DNA of 64,000 bases from Mesocentrotus franciscanus (lineage: Eukaryota; Echinodermata; Echinoidea; Camarodonta; Strongylocentrotidae). Where the stretch lies: assembly GCA_037976565.1 (NCBI GenBank), contig CP137680.1:17294374-17358373 (forward strand), given 5' to 3'. Below, piece by piece: positions 27,041 to 41,109 of the stretch. The notes beneath the pieces were generated by a model that did no database searches, had not been told where the DNA came from, and saw only the letters and a list, made by a program, of their open reading frames with translations. The position numbers and the translations under genes are program-made. Numbering within the stretch: position 1 is the first letter of the stretch; each line of letters begins with the position of its first letter.

Positions 27041-30000
27041 ATACCCTGCTACGAAGGACCCCAACATCGATTTATTTTTTATTTTTTACCCAACCACGAT
27101 TCGAGGATGCAAACTTGCTATTAGGCAACTTAATTGGATTGAGAACCATTTAAGAGGCCTCTCGAAATCTTTATTTCAAGAGCAGAAACTTTCGTTTGCT
27201 TCAGTGAAGAAACGTGCTGAATTCAAGATATTTGGGACACGTATGTTCAGAATGTATGTAATCACTGGTGAAAATTTGAAGATGAAGTTGATGCGATCAA
27301 GGATTTATCAGGATGATTTAATGCGATGAAAGGTCACGCGGTTGCATAGTATCGAAACTATCAAGAAGCAGCTGGAAAAGGTTGATTATACATGTATGTA
27401 ACATGAGAAATTGTGTATGTGAGGTTTAAAATCGTCAAAGTGAAAAAAAGTCACGCGTTATTTTTCATGTTTACCAGAACTCATCAACGGTCTACCCCCT
27501 TTAAATTCATTAATTAACTATTTATAAACAGATTTATCTGCTTGGCAGAGATTGGTCGGTATTTTGGCCCTCTTTTTTCTGACAGAATTACAGATCCCAC
27601 ATGGTTATTGTATAAACACTTGCATGTTATTCGTATAATCATATCATGATATTTTTCAATGTTTAGGAATAAGGAAATCACCTTAATATCAGTATCCATA
27701 ACTGTACGGCGTATGAGCCAAGAAAAACTGCAAAATATTGACGTAAACATTACTGAAAACGATAAACATCGTAATCAAAGAAATGGTTCATTAACAGAAG
27801 AGAATATATCTGCCATTATCATAAGCCTCATTGGTTTGATGTCATTTTTGTATTGTTTAACATGGATCTAAAACATTAACCGTGAAGGTGAATTGTGTCA
27901 CTGGAATTAGCCATTGAAATTAATTACTTTGCAAATAATTAAAGAAAATAAAGTGAGTGTGACCGTTTCGCAAAAGAAAGAACTGGGAAAATGAATTTTC
28001 AGCAAGTTATAATTTCCCCAAAAAGTTGAAGACTGATTTGTGAGCATTATTAATTAGTATCTTTACAGAAAATGCCTAAGAGGTGAAAATGACTTGTGAT
28101 CTTTTCATTTTTGTATGTGGGAGAAAATCATTTTAGCAATGTTACACGAACACGTTGAAATTCTCTCACTTTTAAAAAAGAGACTAGAAATAGCTAATAA
28201 ACATGTACCAAATTTTAATGCCACATGTTCGTGTAGTCCCATGTATCCAAGTGCTTATTCATTATTTTTCAAACGGTGCATTTTTTCAGGACGACTTCGT
28301 CAGTCTGGTATAGCATTCTGATGATTGAACCTCACAATACACAATCATTCCTACTTTCTTTCACACGATTAAACTGCCTTAACAACATCACTCATCTTCT
28401 AAAAGGACATATTTTAGCATAAATACCATCACATTTTCTCTGTCAATTCAAATATATTGGTAAACGCATTACGTGAACGAGCTTTCTTGAGAGGGAAAAC
28501 GGATTACCAATTGAGGGGCCATTATTTCCTCTCGAGAAGGATAAGCAAAAATTGATTGGATTTGACTATATGGATAAACCGATTGAGCCGATTCATCGTT
28601 TAGAGCGAAACAATATTTGGCGCCACTGTCCACGTTCTTCACATCACAATCTACTTAAGACAGCACAATTTGCCTTAGCTGTTTTGCCTTTATAGTTTAA
28701 GAGATGAAATGTATTTTATGATACTTTATTCAATGTCATAAAGAGTTGAGAAAATACGTATACAGTAAGCTATCTTTAAAGTGGGTGAAATGATAGCAAA
28801 TGGGTACCTATAGAGCATGAATTGATTCCTTAAAATGCTAGAGCCTCTATACAAAAACTCACTAAAATCATTATTATCAAAATAAATTACTGTATTTAAT
28901 CAGTGACAAAGGATAACCGAGGAACCGCATTTCCTTTCATATTCATCACATCTTTTTTTTTTTTCAAGAGGAAGCAATATGGAATTTTTATGGTTTAGAT
29001 GTAACAATACGTTTCATTTTTTAAAATAATAATTTTGCAGCATGTCAAAGAATGTAGGTGAAAAAAACAAGTAAGTGAAGAAAGTGTATTCCCAATTTCA
29101 TGCCTTGAATAAAGTACTAAGTGTGTACTAATATGTGTACATACTATAAAATCAGTAAATCGTCTCCAATCTGATTTTGAATCTTGTAATGCTAATATCT
29201 AAATATATACACACATTGGAATTACATGTCGTCATCATTAGTTTAAACAGGCTCACTGATTCTAGATGAAAAATATTAGACATCTGAATATTGTGAAAAT
29301 AACTGCTTACTCCACTATGCCATTGATAAAATACTTTTTTTGCATTTTTTATTAGCAAATTACAAATCAAATAAGGCTATTTTGGTTTTTATTTGCCCTG
29401 CGATGACTCAAACGTTCCATTATAACGAATCTTGAATGGAACCACTAGTTCCATTTAATGACCCTAGAATAGATTGTGTCGAGATAACGAAACATTTGAA
29501 AGACTCTGGCTGCAATTATTCTTAAAATATTACTGAGAATGGCCAGTAATTATTCCGTGACTCATTATTCAAAATAAAAGACATTTTCTAAGGAAGCCAA
29601 TCTCCATTTTGATAAACGAGACAGATAATCATAAGTACACACAATTTTTGAGCGCATTATATTTATCTAATTACCTTTCGAATAATTATGTTACTGTGTG
29701 AAACAAAGCATAATCAAGATTCTTCAATTACAATAATTTTCTATTGATTGGCAGATCAAAATATGCTTGCACTTTTAACGACAGTGTATAAGAAATGTAT
29801 AACGTATAAGTTGAAATACATGTATAGCATGTAATTTCGTATTTTAAAAATTATATTGCTGCTGTTGATTCTCCTCTCGACTTAATATAGCATTTAACTC
29901 AGAAAACTCTCTTTCCCTGCAAGAGTCAGTAATATTGTTGTTTAGTTTTCTAGTGTCCCTTACATATTAAGTGATATAAAGAATGCTATTCTGACATCAA

Positions 30001-30427
30001 GTATCTTCAAAAGGGGGAACAATTTCGTGTAACAAAAATGAGATCATTATAAAATCAAGATAATGATCATTAGTATACGTTATATAATTATATAGTAAAA
30101 CATACTTGATATTTAAGTAGAGAGATAATATTACAAGTGGAGACCTTCGCATTATCAGCTTGGATTAAGATTGCCATTACCCCTCGTAATCCTAGGCTTA
30201 ATCCTTTTGTCATAATCATTATTATTGTCATAAAGACGAGATCTGAATGATTTATATGATAAAAAGTAATCGTTTCTCAATATAATATATAGATGTCACT
30301 TACGAGTCATATTCTCGATCCTTTGTGATGAACATCATCATATTAATAATTCTCAGTAAGATTTTCTCATATAGATGTAAGAGGACCCCTCCACGCACTT
30401 CGCGCTTCCCGTATGTATGCCTGTAAC

Positions 30428-30570
30428 CCCCCTCTCTCTCTCCCTATCTCTCTGTCTCTGTCTCTCTGTCTCTGTCTTCTCTGTCTCTGTCTCTCTCTTT
30501 CCGTCCATGTGTTTCTATATACGTTTCTCTATTTCTCCAACCACTCTCTCTCTCTCTCTCTCTCTCTCAC
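30428..30570. repeat. CT-rich microsatellite
   Basis: Interrupted (CT)n and ctctgt words, with a pure (CT)n run at about 30545-30568. Confidence 0.85.
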
Positions 30571-33500
30571 ACATGCTCTCTTTCTATCTCCCTGCCCTTT
30601 TCACTGTCTCTCCATCTCCCTTTGTTTCTCCTCTCGTTCACTCAGCCAACAAAAATATTTACTCAGGAATACTCATCGGATGTTTCCACTCGTATCTTGT
30701 TTGACGAGATAATTGTCATGGTAATTGAAACTGTTTATTCAAAGTCACCATTGCTGATAAGCTTCCTTTAGTACTGAGTATCATGCTAAACTTTTATATA
30801 TACATGTAAAGACACTGCCACAGTCCGGTAACTAACTTGGAAAAACTTACTGATTTGTTTCAATATTTTCCACCTATATGTTGCTAGATTATTACACTGG
30901 ATCGACATTTTATCTATTCTAACAAGGACAAGTCCAACGTATTTGGTAATTTACTGTCCCATGCGTTACCAAGAATAAACAAAAATTTACATCGCAAGTC
31001 TCCTTTTTTTTCCTTGTAATTTGTTGGTTCTGACTCAAGCTCTCGAAGGGATATCAACGCGACAGAATTATTGGGAATACTGCAATATTTTTCGGTAATG
31101 TATGGGAATAAATACCTTGGGCTTGCCCATTCTGCATATTAGTTCATTGATTGTAATAAATCATCATATAAATCGCACTTTGCAAGTCTTCAATTCCGAC
31201 AATAGTCTTCAGTAACTATAAAACGGGAAAGATGTTATATTCAAAATATAACATGACAATACTACGGAATGCTAATTCAGATTTAACGTCATGGTTTTAC
31301 TACACCCAATATAATAATTCACATATCGTACTATACATCCTTAACCACAAATGTTTATTTGCAACCACATATTCCTCTGTGTAAAGAGCGTGTGTATTAC
31401 GGTGAACACAGTATATATGGACGAACGATTCTACATGGATTTCTCAACGGATTTGTAAGAATAACGAAGCTGTCAGAACTATTGTTCAAACACCGTCGGA
31501 GTCGATTCGTGTCAAAAGCAAACGCATGCAGTGTATATAACGTTGTAATAATCCCATGTCAACTCGTATACGAGACACAAATGCGTCCATACGGTGTTTT
31601 GATCTACTTAATGAGATTATATTGTCATTAAATCATTTTGTTTCATTATTTCTATATCAGTGTTGCTTTAGGTGCTGAAGAATAAAACACGCACTAAATG
31701 TCACGCGTGGAGCCAGTGCATTATTATTTTTCCAATTAAATGCAAGAGGAAAAGGGATGTATGGACAGCAAAAATCTCTAGCACTGATAGGAAAAGATTT
31801 TCTTTCGGCATTTTTACTGCAATGTGACTCAAACACAACTTTTTAGTCATACCCGAACATGAACAATAGTATGTACCAAAGACATAATATACATTACAAT
31901 TCATCTTCTATTTGAGTTCGTATCTGCAAAAGTTCAAAGTTACAATGTAAATACTTTTTCATGTACTAGTGTGCAGGTACGAAGAATGGGATCTCCCAAG
32001 CTCGTGTTTTGATCAATTATGCCGATTATTATTTTCTTTGGGGGCGTGGGTGGGTAAAATTCTATCTGTAGAAAATTATCGCTTTGTTCAAAACGGAAAT
32101 CCCATAAATCCCCAATAAGTTCGTAAAAGGATTAGGTTAATCCAATAAGTTTTTATCATATCTGTATAGACGCATTCTACTCAACACCGTCTGGTGTATT
32201 TACCCCCGAATAATGACGCCTTAGTATCATCAGAGTATAAAAAAGGTGTTCTCTGCCTGAATGGGGTATTTGTGAAAAGGCTCAATGAAGCTGAAAGGGC
32301 AACTCGTTGAATACAAGTTGTTAAAATGAAAACCACTTGTAACAACAATCCCTATGCCCTTTTAAACGCACCCCCCTTCAAGTATACCGCTATACACGCG
32401 AACAAATCTCTTCGGCAAATTATCCACCTTTCGACAAGTGAATCAATTTCCCTAACCCTAAAAAGTGAGCTCTGATGTTTATTGCCAGGGTTCACAGATA
32501 CGACAGGTAAGAGGATCATAATGCTGATTGAATACCATACAGTAATACTATTCACCTGCCGGATGAACTTTTGACACTGTCAGGCTCGAGCGGAAATATT
32601 TATATATTTAGATCAACATTAAAGTGCAACATTTATTGTGTTTTTCTTTCAGCGAGGTGCTGTGATGTTTTACAAAAATAGGCATGATGTTTAGCACATA
32701 AAAAACAAACTCTGACCGGTTCGATACACTATAGTATATGGTTCAATATTCTAGAAGAATAAAATAGTTATCTATTTTGCACATGAAAGTGTATGAAATC
32801 TAAGTGGGAATTCTTAATGAATTCCATTTTCAAAGAACAACTTACTATGACAAAAACTTCATAGAGTAATGTTTATTCCCATACCCGAAAACTGCACAGG
32901 ATATTAGTCTAGATGCCCTTTGAATTGTTTTGAATTGTTTTCCAGTTCTGAATATAAATTGCTGTCCGATACTTAAAACAATCGCACTCTCATCCTTAAT
33001 GGTCATCAATATAAAACACAATATGTATTTTCCAGCCACAGCATATCGATTTATGACATTAATGTAATCCTGAAGTACATGTATACACTGTATGTACTTT
33101 CCACAAAACATCATTTCTGATTATGACCGAAACCATATTTTGGCAAATGTCAAGTACATGTATGTGTTTTATACAACATAATTGCTCATCATGTAATAAA
33201 CTGTTTTTATACCTCGATATTTTTCGCTTAGCATGCTTAGAAAGCAATTTATCATTTAAATGCATGTACATTATCTACATGTATAGATGAAAGCGGTATA
33301 TACCAATACTCTTGAAATGAAATACATGACGCAGCGACATTTATCATGTGTATGTCTATTACTGTCTTTCTTGCTTGTTCCTTTAAATTTGAGCTTTTTG
33401 GATAATGAATCATAATGTAAGATGTAACATTCAATGCATATATAGCTCAGACTGTCTCTTTGAATTATCATGATTGCATTCCCAAATGAAAATCAACGTA

Positions 33501-33623
33501 AATTTACAAAATTATTATGAGACTCGAGACAGAAATAAGAAAGCAACATAATCTTGTTGGATCATAATTATGACATATATATATAATAATAATGATAATA
33601 ATAATAATAATAATAATACATAA

Positions 33624-33675
33624 GATTTGTAAGGCGCCAAATCCACTTGACAATCAAATGTTCAAGGCGCAGCTT
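33624..33675 (+). repeat. Interspersed repeat fragment beside (ATA)n
   Basis: agatttgtaaggcgccaaat...caatcaaa...caaggcgc. The same block, slightly diverged, occurs at 57557-57601. Here it follows a run of ATA trinucleotides, as SINE ends do, so it is probably the end of a SINE family inserted in reverse. Confidence 0.5.
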
Positions 33676-35280
33676 GTACAAAAGATGAATTACGTTGACA
33701 ATAATTATGATTATGATAATAACTACATCTATTATCACCATCCCTCATATAAAAGGCATATTGTTGTCAATCAGAGTTATAGTCTAGAAAATACGTACAG
33801 TAAACTTTTGGATCTACAAAAATTGAATTATTCTTCGTCATGCAACTACGGTATTTTTTTCTTTTCATTTAGTTTATTTTTATCACTGGTACAATACCTT
33901 ACTGTTAAGTTAAGTAGGCATGTCAGGTCAGGATTAAACTTTTGGCATTCATTTTATTGAAGTGGGAATGGGTGATTATTTCCAGTATCTATATCATAAA
34001 CTACATATTATGTAGGACAGATCAGGGGTTTTGTGAGGGGGCACAATTCCGAAAAAAATAATGCACTAAACATGCTTAAAGGGGCGTTGTGTACTTAAGG
34101 TATGTCAATTACATTTCAAATCCGCTGAGTGATCATATACCGATGTAAATGTTTTGAGGATAGGGGGGGGGGTTCATCTCAACAATTTTTTTTCACAAGA
34201 TGTTTCACTGTTGAGAAAGTGTTGGCACATAGTTCAATTTTAAGAAAATTCGTGTAAAAGAACAATTATAAAATCAAACCATTATACGAATAGCAAAGAT
34301 ACAACTAGTACAAAGATTAAATGAATCTAGATTGGTCATGCACAGTGCATTATTTGAACGTGGATGCGTTCATTATCTTGCAGTTCTGTCACGCGCTGCA
34401 AGGGATAAATCAATCAAATAATCCATGCAGGTCACCAAACAGCATGTCGTGATTAAAAAATCTGGCCCATATTCAATGAACAAGGTCATTTCATAGTCAG
34501 AAAAAAATAAAAAAATAAAAGGACACACTTCCCCTCGTTCAGGTTTTCTAAAATGGCTGCACGCATCGGACGCCCTCGCCATGGCGATAGAAAGCGAAGG
34601 GAGGACGCTTTTCCGTTCGCACTTCAACTTGTATGCTTGCGTATGGTGAAGAGAGCTTCGCGTCTTGCAATTATACGGCGTTTCATGGCAAATCGATAAC
34701 AGACACAAGGCGTTACACAAATACAGATGGAAGAAGCAAAAGCCCTGTTGATGATGATCAATTATAAAAATTGGTTCTTTATCGAGTGTCATTGTACGCC
34801 GAAAGTGGATTACTCGACTCGTTGAGGGGATAATGATGGTACAAAATAGAATAGGCCCTGTACAGTCTCTCTCAATATAGGCCTATACAAGCGTCGTGTC
34901 CAAAAATTCACTGGTTACATTTTATCTAGAATTTCGTACCAATTTTCAAAAGAAATCATTAAAGGAACACACCAAGGTATTTAAACCACATTACCAAGTT
35001 ATCGATACACCATTACCATAGCAACTACCCTGCATATTCTTATTTGTTAGCTGTATATTATTTTATTTACAGTATACTTTTGGAGAAATAATGTGACGTT
35101 TTATGTGAAAATATTCTTAATTCCCTTTTTATATTATGCGCAGTCTGCCCTGGATAAAACCAAGTTCTTGATGATTGGACACCCCTGCATCCGGTTCTGC
35201 AACTTTGGGAAACCACATACGGTCGTACGACAAATGCTCCTGCGACAATTGCTCCGCGGTAAATTCCTACACTACTCTTC

Positions 35281-35366
35281 AACCCTGGACTCAACACTGT
35301 ACCTAACCCTAACCATAAACCTAAATCTATAACCTAAGACCCAATTGCAACCTGAACCCTAACCAT
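35281..35366 (+). repeat. Degenerate interstitial CCCTAA-like repeat
   Basis: Words cctaaccctaacc, acctaaatctataacc and gaaccctaacc in the orientation opposite to 55085-55147. They are preceded by a cgtacgacaaatgctcctgc...gacaattgctccgcgg block that looks like part of a mobile element. Confidence 0.55.
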
Positions 35367-37490
35367 GTATATTTGACGAAATAAAGCTCTTAGCAATTAT
35401 CGCCGGAGTTAAATGACTGTCGTAGCATCACCACATACAGATGCCTCGATAGACGCTTCGCTTCGTTTTATTCTTCAAGCCACACCAAATTAAACCATTG
35501 TCTGTGTCTACTATATCGCTGATTGGAACAATAGGCAAGGTCCACAGAGCACGCAATCAATGAATGTGGCTTTTAAAAATATAGCGTTATAAATATAAAC
35601 ACGTCCCTGGACGAGTGAAAGGTTTCGAGACTACTTTGCGAATAATGAACGTTATCATTCTCGCGTTCAATTACGCTTAACAACAGGAACTTAAACAACA
35701 AAACAATCTTAGAACCAGTTTGACACATCAAAGCCTAAACTTCAAACAAAATAATTTAAGAGGACACTATACACGAGAAATAACGGATTAATAATATTAA
35801 CGTTCGATATTTTGTTATATTGTTTATCTCTGATTGTTTTCATACATTGTTATTTCAAAAAGATGTGAAAGAAATGAATTGAAGTAAATTGAATTGAATT
35901 TATATGTAATGTTTGTCTATATTGACAATAATAAATAACAATAGCTCCATTTGTAGATTGCTAGTTTTGCTATCTGAACCGCTTCCTCCAAACGTATAGA
36001 CATTTTTAGAATAATGAGAATTTGAGATATTTAAAATAAACAGTTAGAGATAGATAAATTAGACGCGCAGGGTGTTATTACGCCATAATGATTTATTCTT
36101 ACATATTTTCCTCGTGTAGAAAGAGAATACATTCTCACGAGTATAGAGGATACGATGTCCCATTGTTGAATGATAAATTATGCTATCGAATAACATGGGC
36201 CTATAACATTTCCTGATGTTGTTGTTGAGATTACACTGTACGGGGTCACATAGGTCGTTGCGGGATGAATGGTATATATTGTGTAGAACTAGGCTCATAT
36301 CTACAGGTGGGAGTGTAGTAACATATTTATTATCATGCTGACATTCTAATTCAATCCAGTCGGGACAAATTATGGCACTCTGGAGAATGAACATTCACCC
36401 ACTCCCTTACCACCACCACCACGAGTCTTGTTGTTTACCTGTACATTAGTAGTGTGAACTTGAACTACATGTAGTAGTGGGGACGAGCCCCTGAGGGCAT
36501 TGGCGGGCTTAGTCACATGAGTGGGGTCTGTTTCCATGGAAACATCGAGCCAAATTACATACATGCACGTTATCAACGCGAAGTATGTTCGGCATAATTT
36601 GTTGCTCCTATAACATTGAGGTTTCGTACAAGGGCATTCTTGCTCATTTTCATAATACCTTATAATCAGTATTAAAGCATTAATGATCGACTATCTGTTT
36701 TAGTGGAAAGAGAAAGGATAACAAATTCACTAACAAAAATGTGCTCATTAACTGGAATGTTTCGCATTCGATATTGAAAGTTGGGGTTGACGAATTGCGC
36801 ACAAATATAATTTTAGAAGCTAGAAAATCATACTGCAGTTTGTAAAATGATCAACGTACTGATTCGCGATTTTTCACTTATCTGTTTTCAGCTCTTGTTT
36901 TATTCAAGGTTTGTTTGATAATATTGCCAATTTAAATTAAGGTAGTTTATATAAGTTAAATATTTTCACAAACGGTGACCGTTCTTATCTATTAGATTAA
37001 CTCGATTTCCCCAATACATCGAGTGTACAATTAGCATTAGCCCCCCCCCCCCATAAAAAAATAGTTGAATATTAACTTAAAGAAAAGACTGTAATCTCAC
37101 TGGGGTACTTTCCTTAGATCTGTTTTTAGAAACGACCCATCCATCACTGCAATATTATCCAATGCTCTGGGTGCACAGTGTGTCATGGCCAAACCAGTTG
37201 AATGAAAATACATGTATAATAGTAGACTATTACCTTTAAGAAATTATTCAGAATTACATTGATACACCCTACAGTAATACAGCCATCTCATTTGGGGTAC
37301 TGTCATGAGAACTATTTGATAAACTATCCACCCCTGTAATAGTATCCTTGCTATCCCATCAGGTAAATATTGACGCATTAAACAAGAACGTGGATCAAAA
37401 CCAACATAATGACGTGCGACATGACTTTCTTTCACACAGGCCAAAGTCAAGGGTAAGTCATATCTTATAATATAAAAAATAGTGTATGCT

Positions 37491-37568
37491 AAGTCTACGA
37501 AGCAGAAGGGCGTTAACTACTGATCATTTAACACCGAGTTAACGCCCCTCTGACTCTAAAACAGACTT
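37491..37568. other. 78-nt imperfect hairpin
   Basis: Arms 37503-37518 and 37537-37552 pair over 16 positions with one mismatch (core GGGCGTTAACT / AGTTAACGCCC) around an 18-nt loop. Beyond an internal loop, AAGTCT (37491-37496) pairs with AGACTT (37563-37568). It could be a transcribed hairpin RNA or the core of a small inverted-repeat element. Confidence 0.4.
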
Positions 37569-39030
37569 TATTTACTTGCAAGGTGAGAGAAGATTAACAT
37601 CTAATACTCAACAATATTGATTTGAATCATACAATTATTTCGCTATCGGCATGTTTAGAAAATAAAAATGAAATCGGTTGTTCATTGAACAGGGTATGAC
37701 AAAAGATATTGCATTTTGACGTCGCCCGCAGTCAAATGGCGAACTCTTCAATGTAGTATTTGTTAGTAGATCACGACTTTCATATTACTACATGTTTTTT
37801 TTCTGCTAGCCTGTCAATAAATATACAGACATTCCTATTAATGACAACATAGAAACTAAAAGAAGGATTTACTAATTACGATCATCATCACCTGATCGTT
37901 TACAAATGAATCACAATTAATTTTCACTTTCACTTTCGAGAACCTGTGGCGACATCGGATTTTAAACTTGGGGGGGGGGCGCACAAAATAAGGCAGGAGA
38001 TTTTTAGGGGCTATTTTCTTGAACAATAATTGGAAAATTCTTTCAACGAGGAATACAAAGAACTCGCCTGACATGGGAAACGGATGCAAACAAACCTGGT
38101 AGATCTTAAAAAGTTACATGAACAAAAATACACTAAAACACCATAAACTTTGCACAAGAGGTGATTGGGGGAGAGCAAGTGGGGCAAAGGCTTTGATTGG
38201 GCCAGGAGGGGGGGGGGGGTGCACCCGTGCCCCTAATGCTACCACATAATTAAAAATAAACTCCTCCATCTAGAGATAAACCAGGAAATGTAAAAATGAA
38301 ACCTAAAAAACTCATGACAGTTGCCAATATAAAGATATATAGGTCGTCTAAAATTTACAAAAAATCCCCATCAGTGACATCAACAAAACTACAAAAATAT
38401 TGAACAATAGCCATCCGTCAAAAATAAGATTCTCCCATGAAGGAGTTGAAATGATTGCTCAGAAGAAAAAAAAAAAAACTGAATAACAGAACTAATGAAA
38501 ATCATTAAAAGGGATACGGAGTCTACTCAAAAACAAACAAACAAAAATACAAGATTTGCTCAGATCCTCGTTACATTCCCAGGCACGCGACCTAACATAC
38601 GATGTGGGTATTTAATATTGAAGTAGCTCATGCATTATTCAATGCAGTGGCGCGCCCACTTTTCTCTCACTCTCTCCCTCCTCCTCATAAACAAACGCAG
38701 GAATCGAACGAGCAACATCACCAGCATCATCACCACACTGCATCCCTCCACTCCCTTCGCTCCAATATCGTCAAGAAAGAAAACTAGATCATTGTCTGAG
38801 CGTTGGTTGTCATCTTTTGCTAATCGTTGTATTTCGAAGAGTTATTCGCAAGGTCAAGTTTAGCTCCTAGTTTCGATTGATGTTTGAATTCAGATGGGAG
38901 CAGGGATGGCCCAATTTTACCGAGCAACCTGTTACATCGCCCATCTTCCCACGCAGATGCAGATACATGAAATAAAATGTCTCGAAACAGAGCGCCAAGT
39001 ATCGCAGGAAATAAAAAGAATCTCACTTAC

Positions 39031-39037
39031 CGGCCAT
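39031..39037 (-). CDS. Candidate first coding exon (Met-Ala plus one base), gene unknown
   Basis: Minus strand ATGGCCG followed directly by the donor gtaagtgag. Upstream, 39038-39360 contains no ATG on this strand although about five would be expected by chance, and the patch is richer in G+C and CpG than its surroundings. This is what a 5' UTR and first exon look like. No partner exon was recognised to the left, so the product is unknown. A 111-residue open frame across the leader ends with the same Met-Ala-Gly and is probably just open UTR. Confidence 0.4.
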
Positions 39038-39300
39038 CGTAATCTCCCAGCTCCTTCGTACCGGTAAACAGAGTCGATAAGATGTGATATATCCAGTAAG
39101 AGGGGAAACCAGATGGTGGATAAATTCCTGTGTTACAAAATCAGAGGGTGGCGGCAGAATAACGATCCAGGATTGAGATAAGTGATGCTCAACCGGCAAA
39201 AGATTCCACGACCGTCTGCTTGAGTCGTATTCGCAAAAGCGAAAATCAGATGCTGCAAAATGCGCAGCGTACAATACGCGTTCCCCCGTGACAGTACGGG
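39038..39300 (-). other. Candidate 5' UTR / promoter-proximal region, ATG-free
   Basis: Leader region of the candidate first exon at 39037-39031. It has no ATG on the minus strand, roughly 45-50% G+C and many CpGs. No clear TATA box was found; the transcription start is not determined. Confidence 0.35.
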
Positions 39301-40042
39301 CGTGCAATATAGTAGGCAGTGGCGAGTGTGTGAGACCGATGCTATTTGTCGTCTGCAAAACATACGGATCTTTGTGTGTAACCTTTATTTACTTCTCCCA
39401 AGCGTCTCAGTAAATGCACATGTGCAGTCGTGTTATACAATGTACACATCCAACCGTGACAAAGCTTACCCTAAATTCTCTCACAGACGCATAGGAATAA
39501 TGGTTTAAATTCTCCCCTCTTATTGTTCTTTTTTTTTCTGCAGCCCGTGAGGACAGTTTTCATTCACTGAAAACCTTCAACGGGTTTAAAGCAATCGTAT
39601 GCACACAAACTCCAAGCCAGTTATTTTTATCTTGAAATGGCATAACAGCTATTGACACAGTAAATTAATTACCTGGCAAATATTGTTAAAGGATTACCAT
39701 GTTATATGTGTTTGGATATCTGATGATCGCAACTGCTCTTAAATTTAATCCTAGATCTGTTTTTTTTCTCTAATATGAAATCTTCTTATGACAAGGTATT
39801 ATTATTTGCCTCCTGATTTTTAATTGAATGTCTTGTAAAATCATACATTTTAAAGAGATTAAGATAATTACTTTTCTGAGATAACGAGAAAATAATTTAT
39901 AATCTTTCGTTTTTGTTTCACGAAAGGCCGCGTAACGCGACCACCCGACCGGACGCGATGACCCGATGATTCGAAGTACCATTGAAATTGCCTTAGGTAG
40001 TTTTCGAAATTAGTTGCGATCGTGTCGTTGACTTGTTATTAC

Positions 40043-40178
40043 CATCACCATCATCATTATCATCACAATCATCATCTTCATCTTCTTCATCTTCATCATC
40101 TTCATCATCTTCATCATCAACTTCATCATCATCATCACCATCATCATCGTCATCATCATCACCATCATCATCACCATT
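40043..40178. repeat. (CAT)n / (TCT) trinucleotide microsatellite
   Basis: Imperfect cat/cttcat/cac units on the plus strand, giving a spurious poly-Ser frame. Confidence 0.9.
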
Positions 40179-40340
40179 AAGAACCCAGTATCATATTTAT
40201 ATTATTATAATACACAACTCAAAAAATATAGCTATCACTTCGATTCTTTCCTTAGCACTCCATATCTTATCACAACTCAACTTTATTTTGTTTTCCCTTC
40301 CTTAGGTTGTTCTAGAAACCAATCAATGAACACGACAATA

Positions 40341-40521
40341 CAGTCAAACCCGTCTATCAAGGTCACCTAAGGGAAACAGAAAAAGAGGTCACTATGGGCA
40401 GGTGACCCTTCTAGACAGGTTCTACAACACACATTCTTTCTTGAGGGAGACAAAATACATGGCCACTATTCATAGACACTTGGCCTTTATAGAGAGGTGG
40501 CCAGTAAAACAGGTTTGACTG
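40341..40521. mobile_element. 181-bp MITE with CAGTCAAACC termini (mariner-like ends)
   Basis: Left end CAGTCAAACCCGTCTATCAA and right end ttttactgg...aggtttgactg are inverted repeats. The left flank is TA and the right TG, suggesting an original TA duplication as used by Tc1/mariner elements. The interior repeats a ggtcac/ggtggcc motif beside atagacagg-like words. Confidence 0.65.
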
Positions 40522-41076
40522 TGTGCATCAGAAGGACACTTATGCGTGTACTGTCCACGGAGAGGGCGGTAGATAATTTACTAGGAAGAGCAATATCGGA
40601 TTGCCAATGCAGGAGGCGAATACAGTCCTGGACTCAAAGGATACAAAACGAGGCAATGGTACTGACACAAACTAGGATACTGGGTATTGTAATGCGACAT
40701 TTATATGTTTCATATGAAAATAGGATGTCAGAAAAGAAACAAGTAACATGAATATAAGGAAAAAATCGTGGATATACAGCATTAATTTCTTGCAGTAAAT
40801 ATCACATTCAGAAAACCATTTTGCTTGTATTTGGAGAAAAAACAATTGTAAGAAAAGTTTCAAAGCTGATTTAAAAAGCTGGATTCCAATTGAACGTCCA
40901 TTCGAAACTTTCAAAACTATGGAAGCTTTTATGTGTTATACATTGGGAACTAAGCTCCAGATCACATTTAGATTTTTAACAATAGTAGATTAGCATAAAA
41001 ATGTAATAATATAATTAAAAACAAAGAAGATTCATGCATGGCACGAAGACATGGGATGGAATTAGACAGAGTGACA

Positions 41077-41109
<33 letters not shown>

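Larger units (their letters stand above)
27046..39030. other. No gene recognised (possible first intron of the 39-kb start)
   Basis: Mostly AT-rich. Noted items are the CpG-rich patch at 34536-34690, the telomere-like run at 35281, the hairpin at 37491 and a 16-bp palindrome tgtttccatggaaaca at about 36530-36545. G/C-run sequences near 37970 and 38205 resemble MITE debris. If the 39037 first exon is real, this stretch may be its intron. Confidence 0.4.

Noticed and set aside
31359..31631. 90-codon plus-strand frame
   Set aside because: No recognisable domain, no splice sites at plausible places, flanks equally AT-rich; not supported as a gene.
34373..34792. 139-codon minus-strand open frame
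   Set aside because: No family resemblance, no splice or promoter context, and the composition shifts along the frame; likely chance plus the CpG-rich patch.
37434..37458. Plus-strand micro-exon between cacacag and gtaagt
   Set aside because: Only about 13 bases with no neighbours in a consistent frame; chance splice-site pair.
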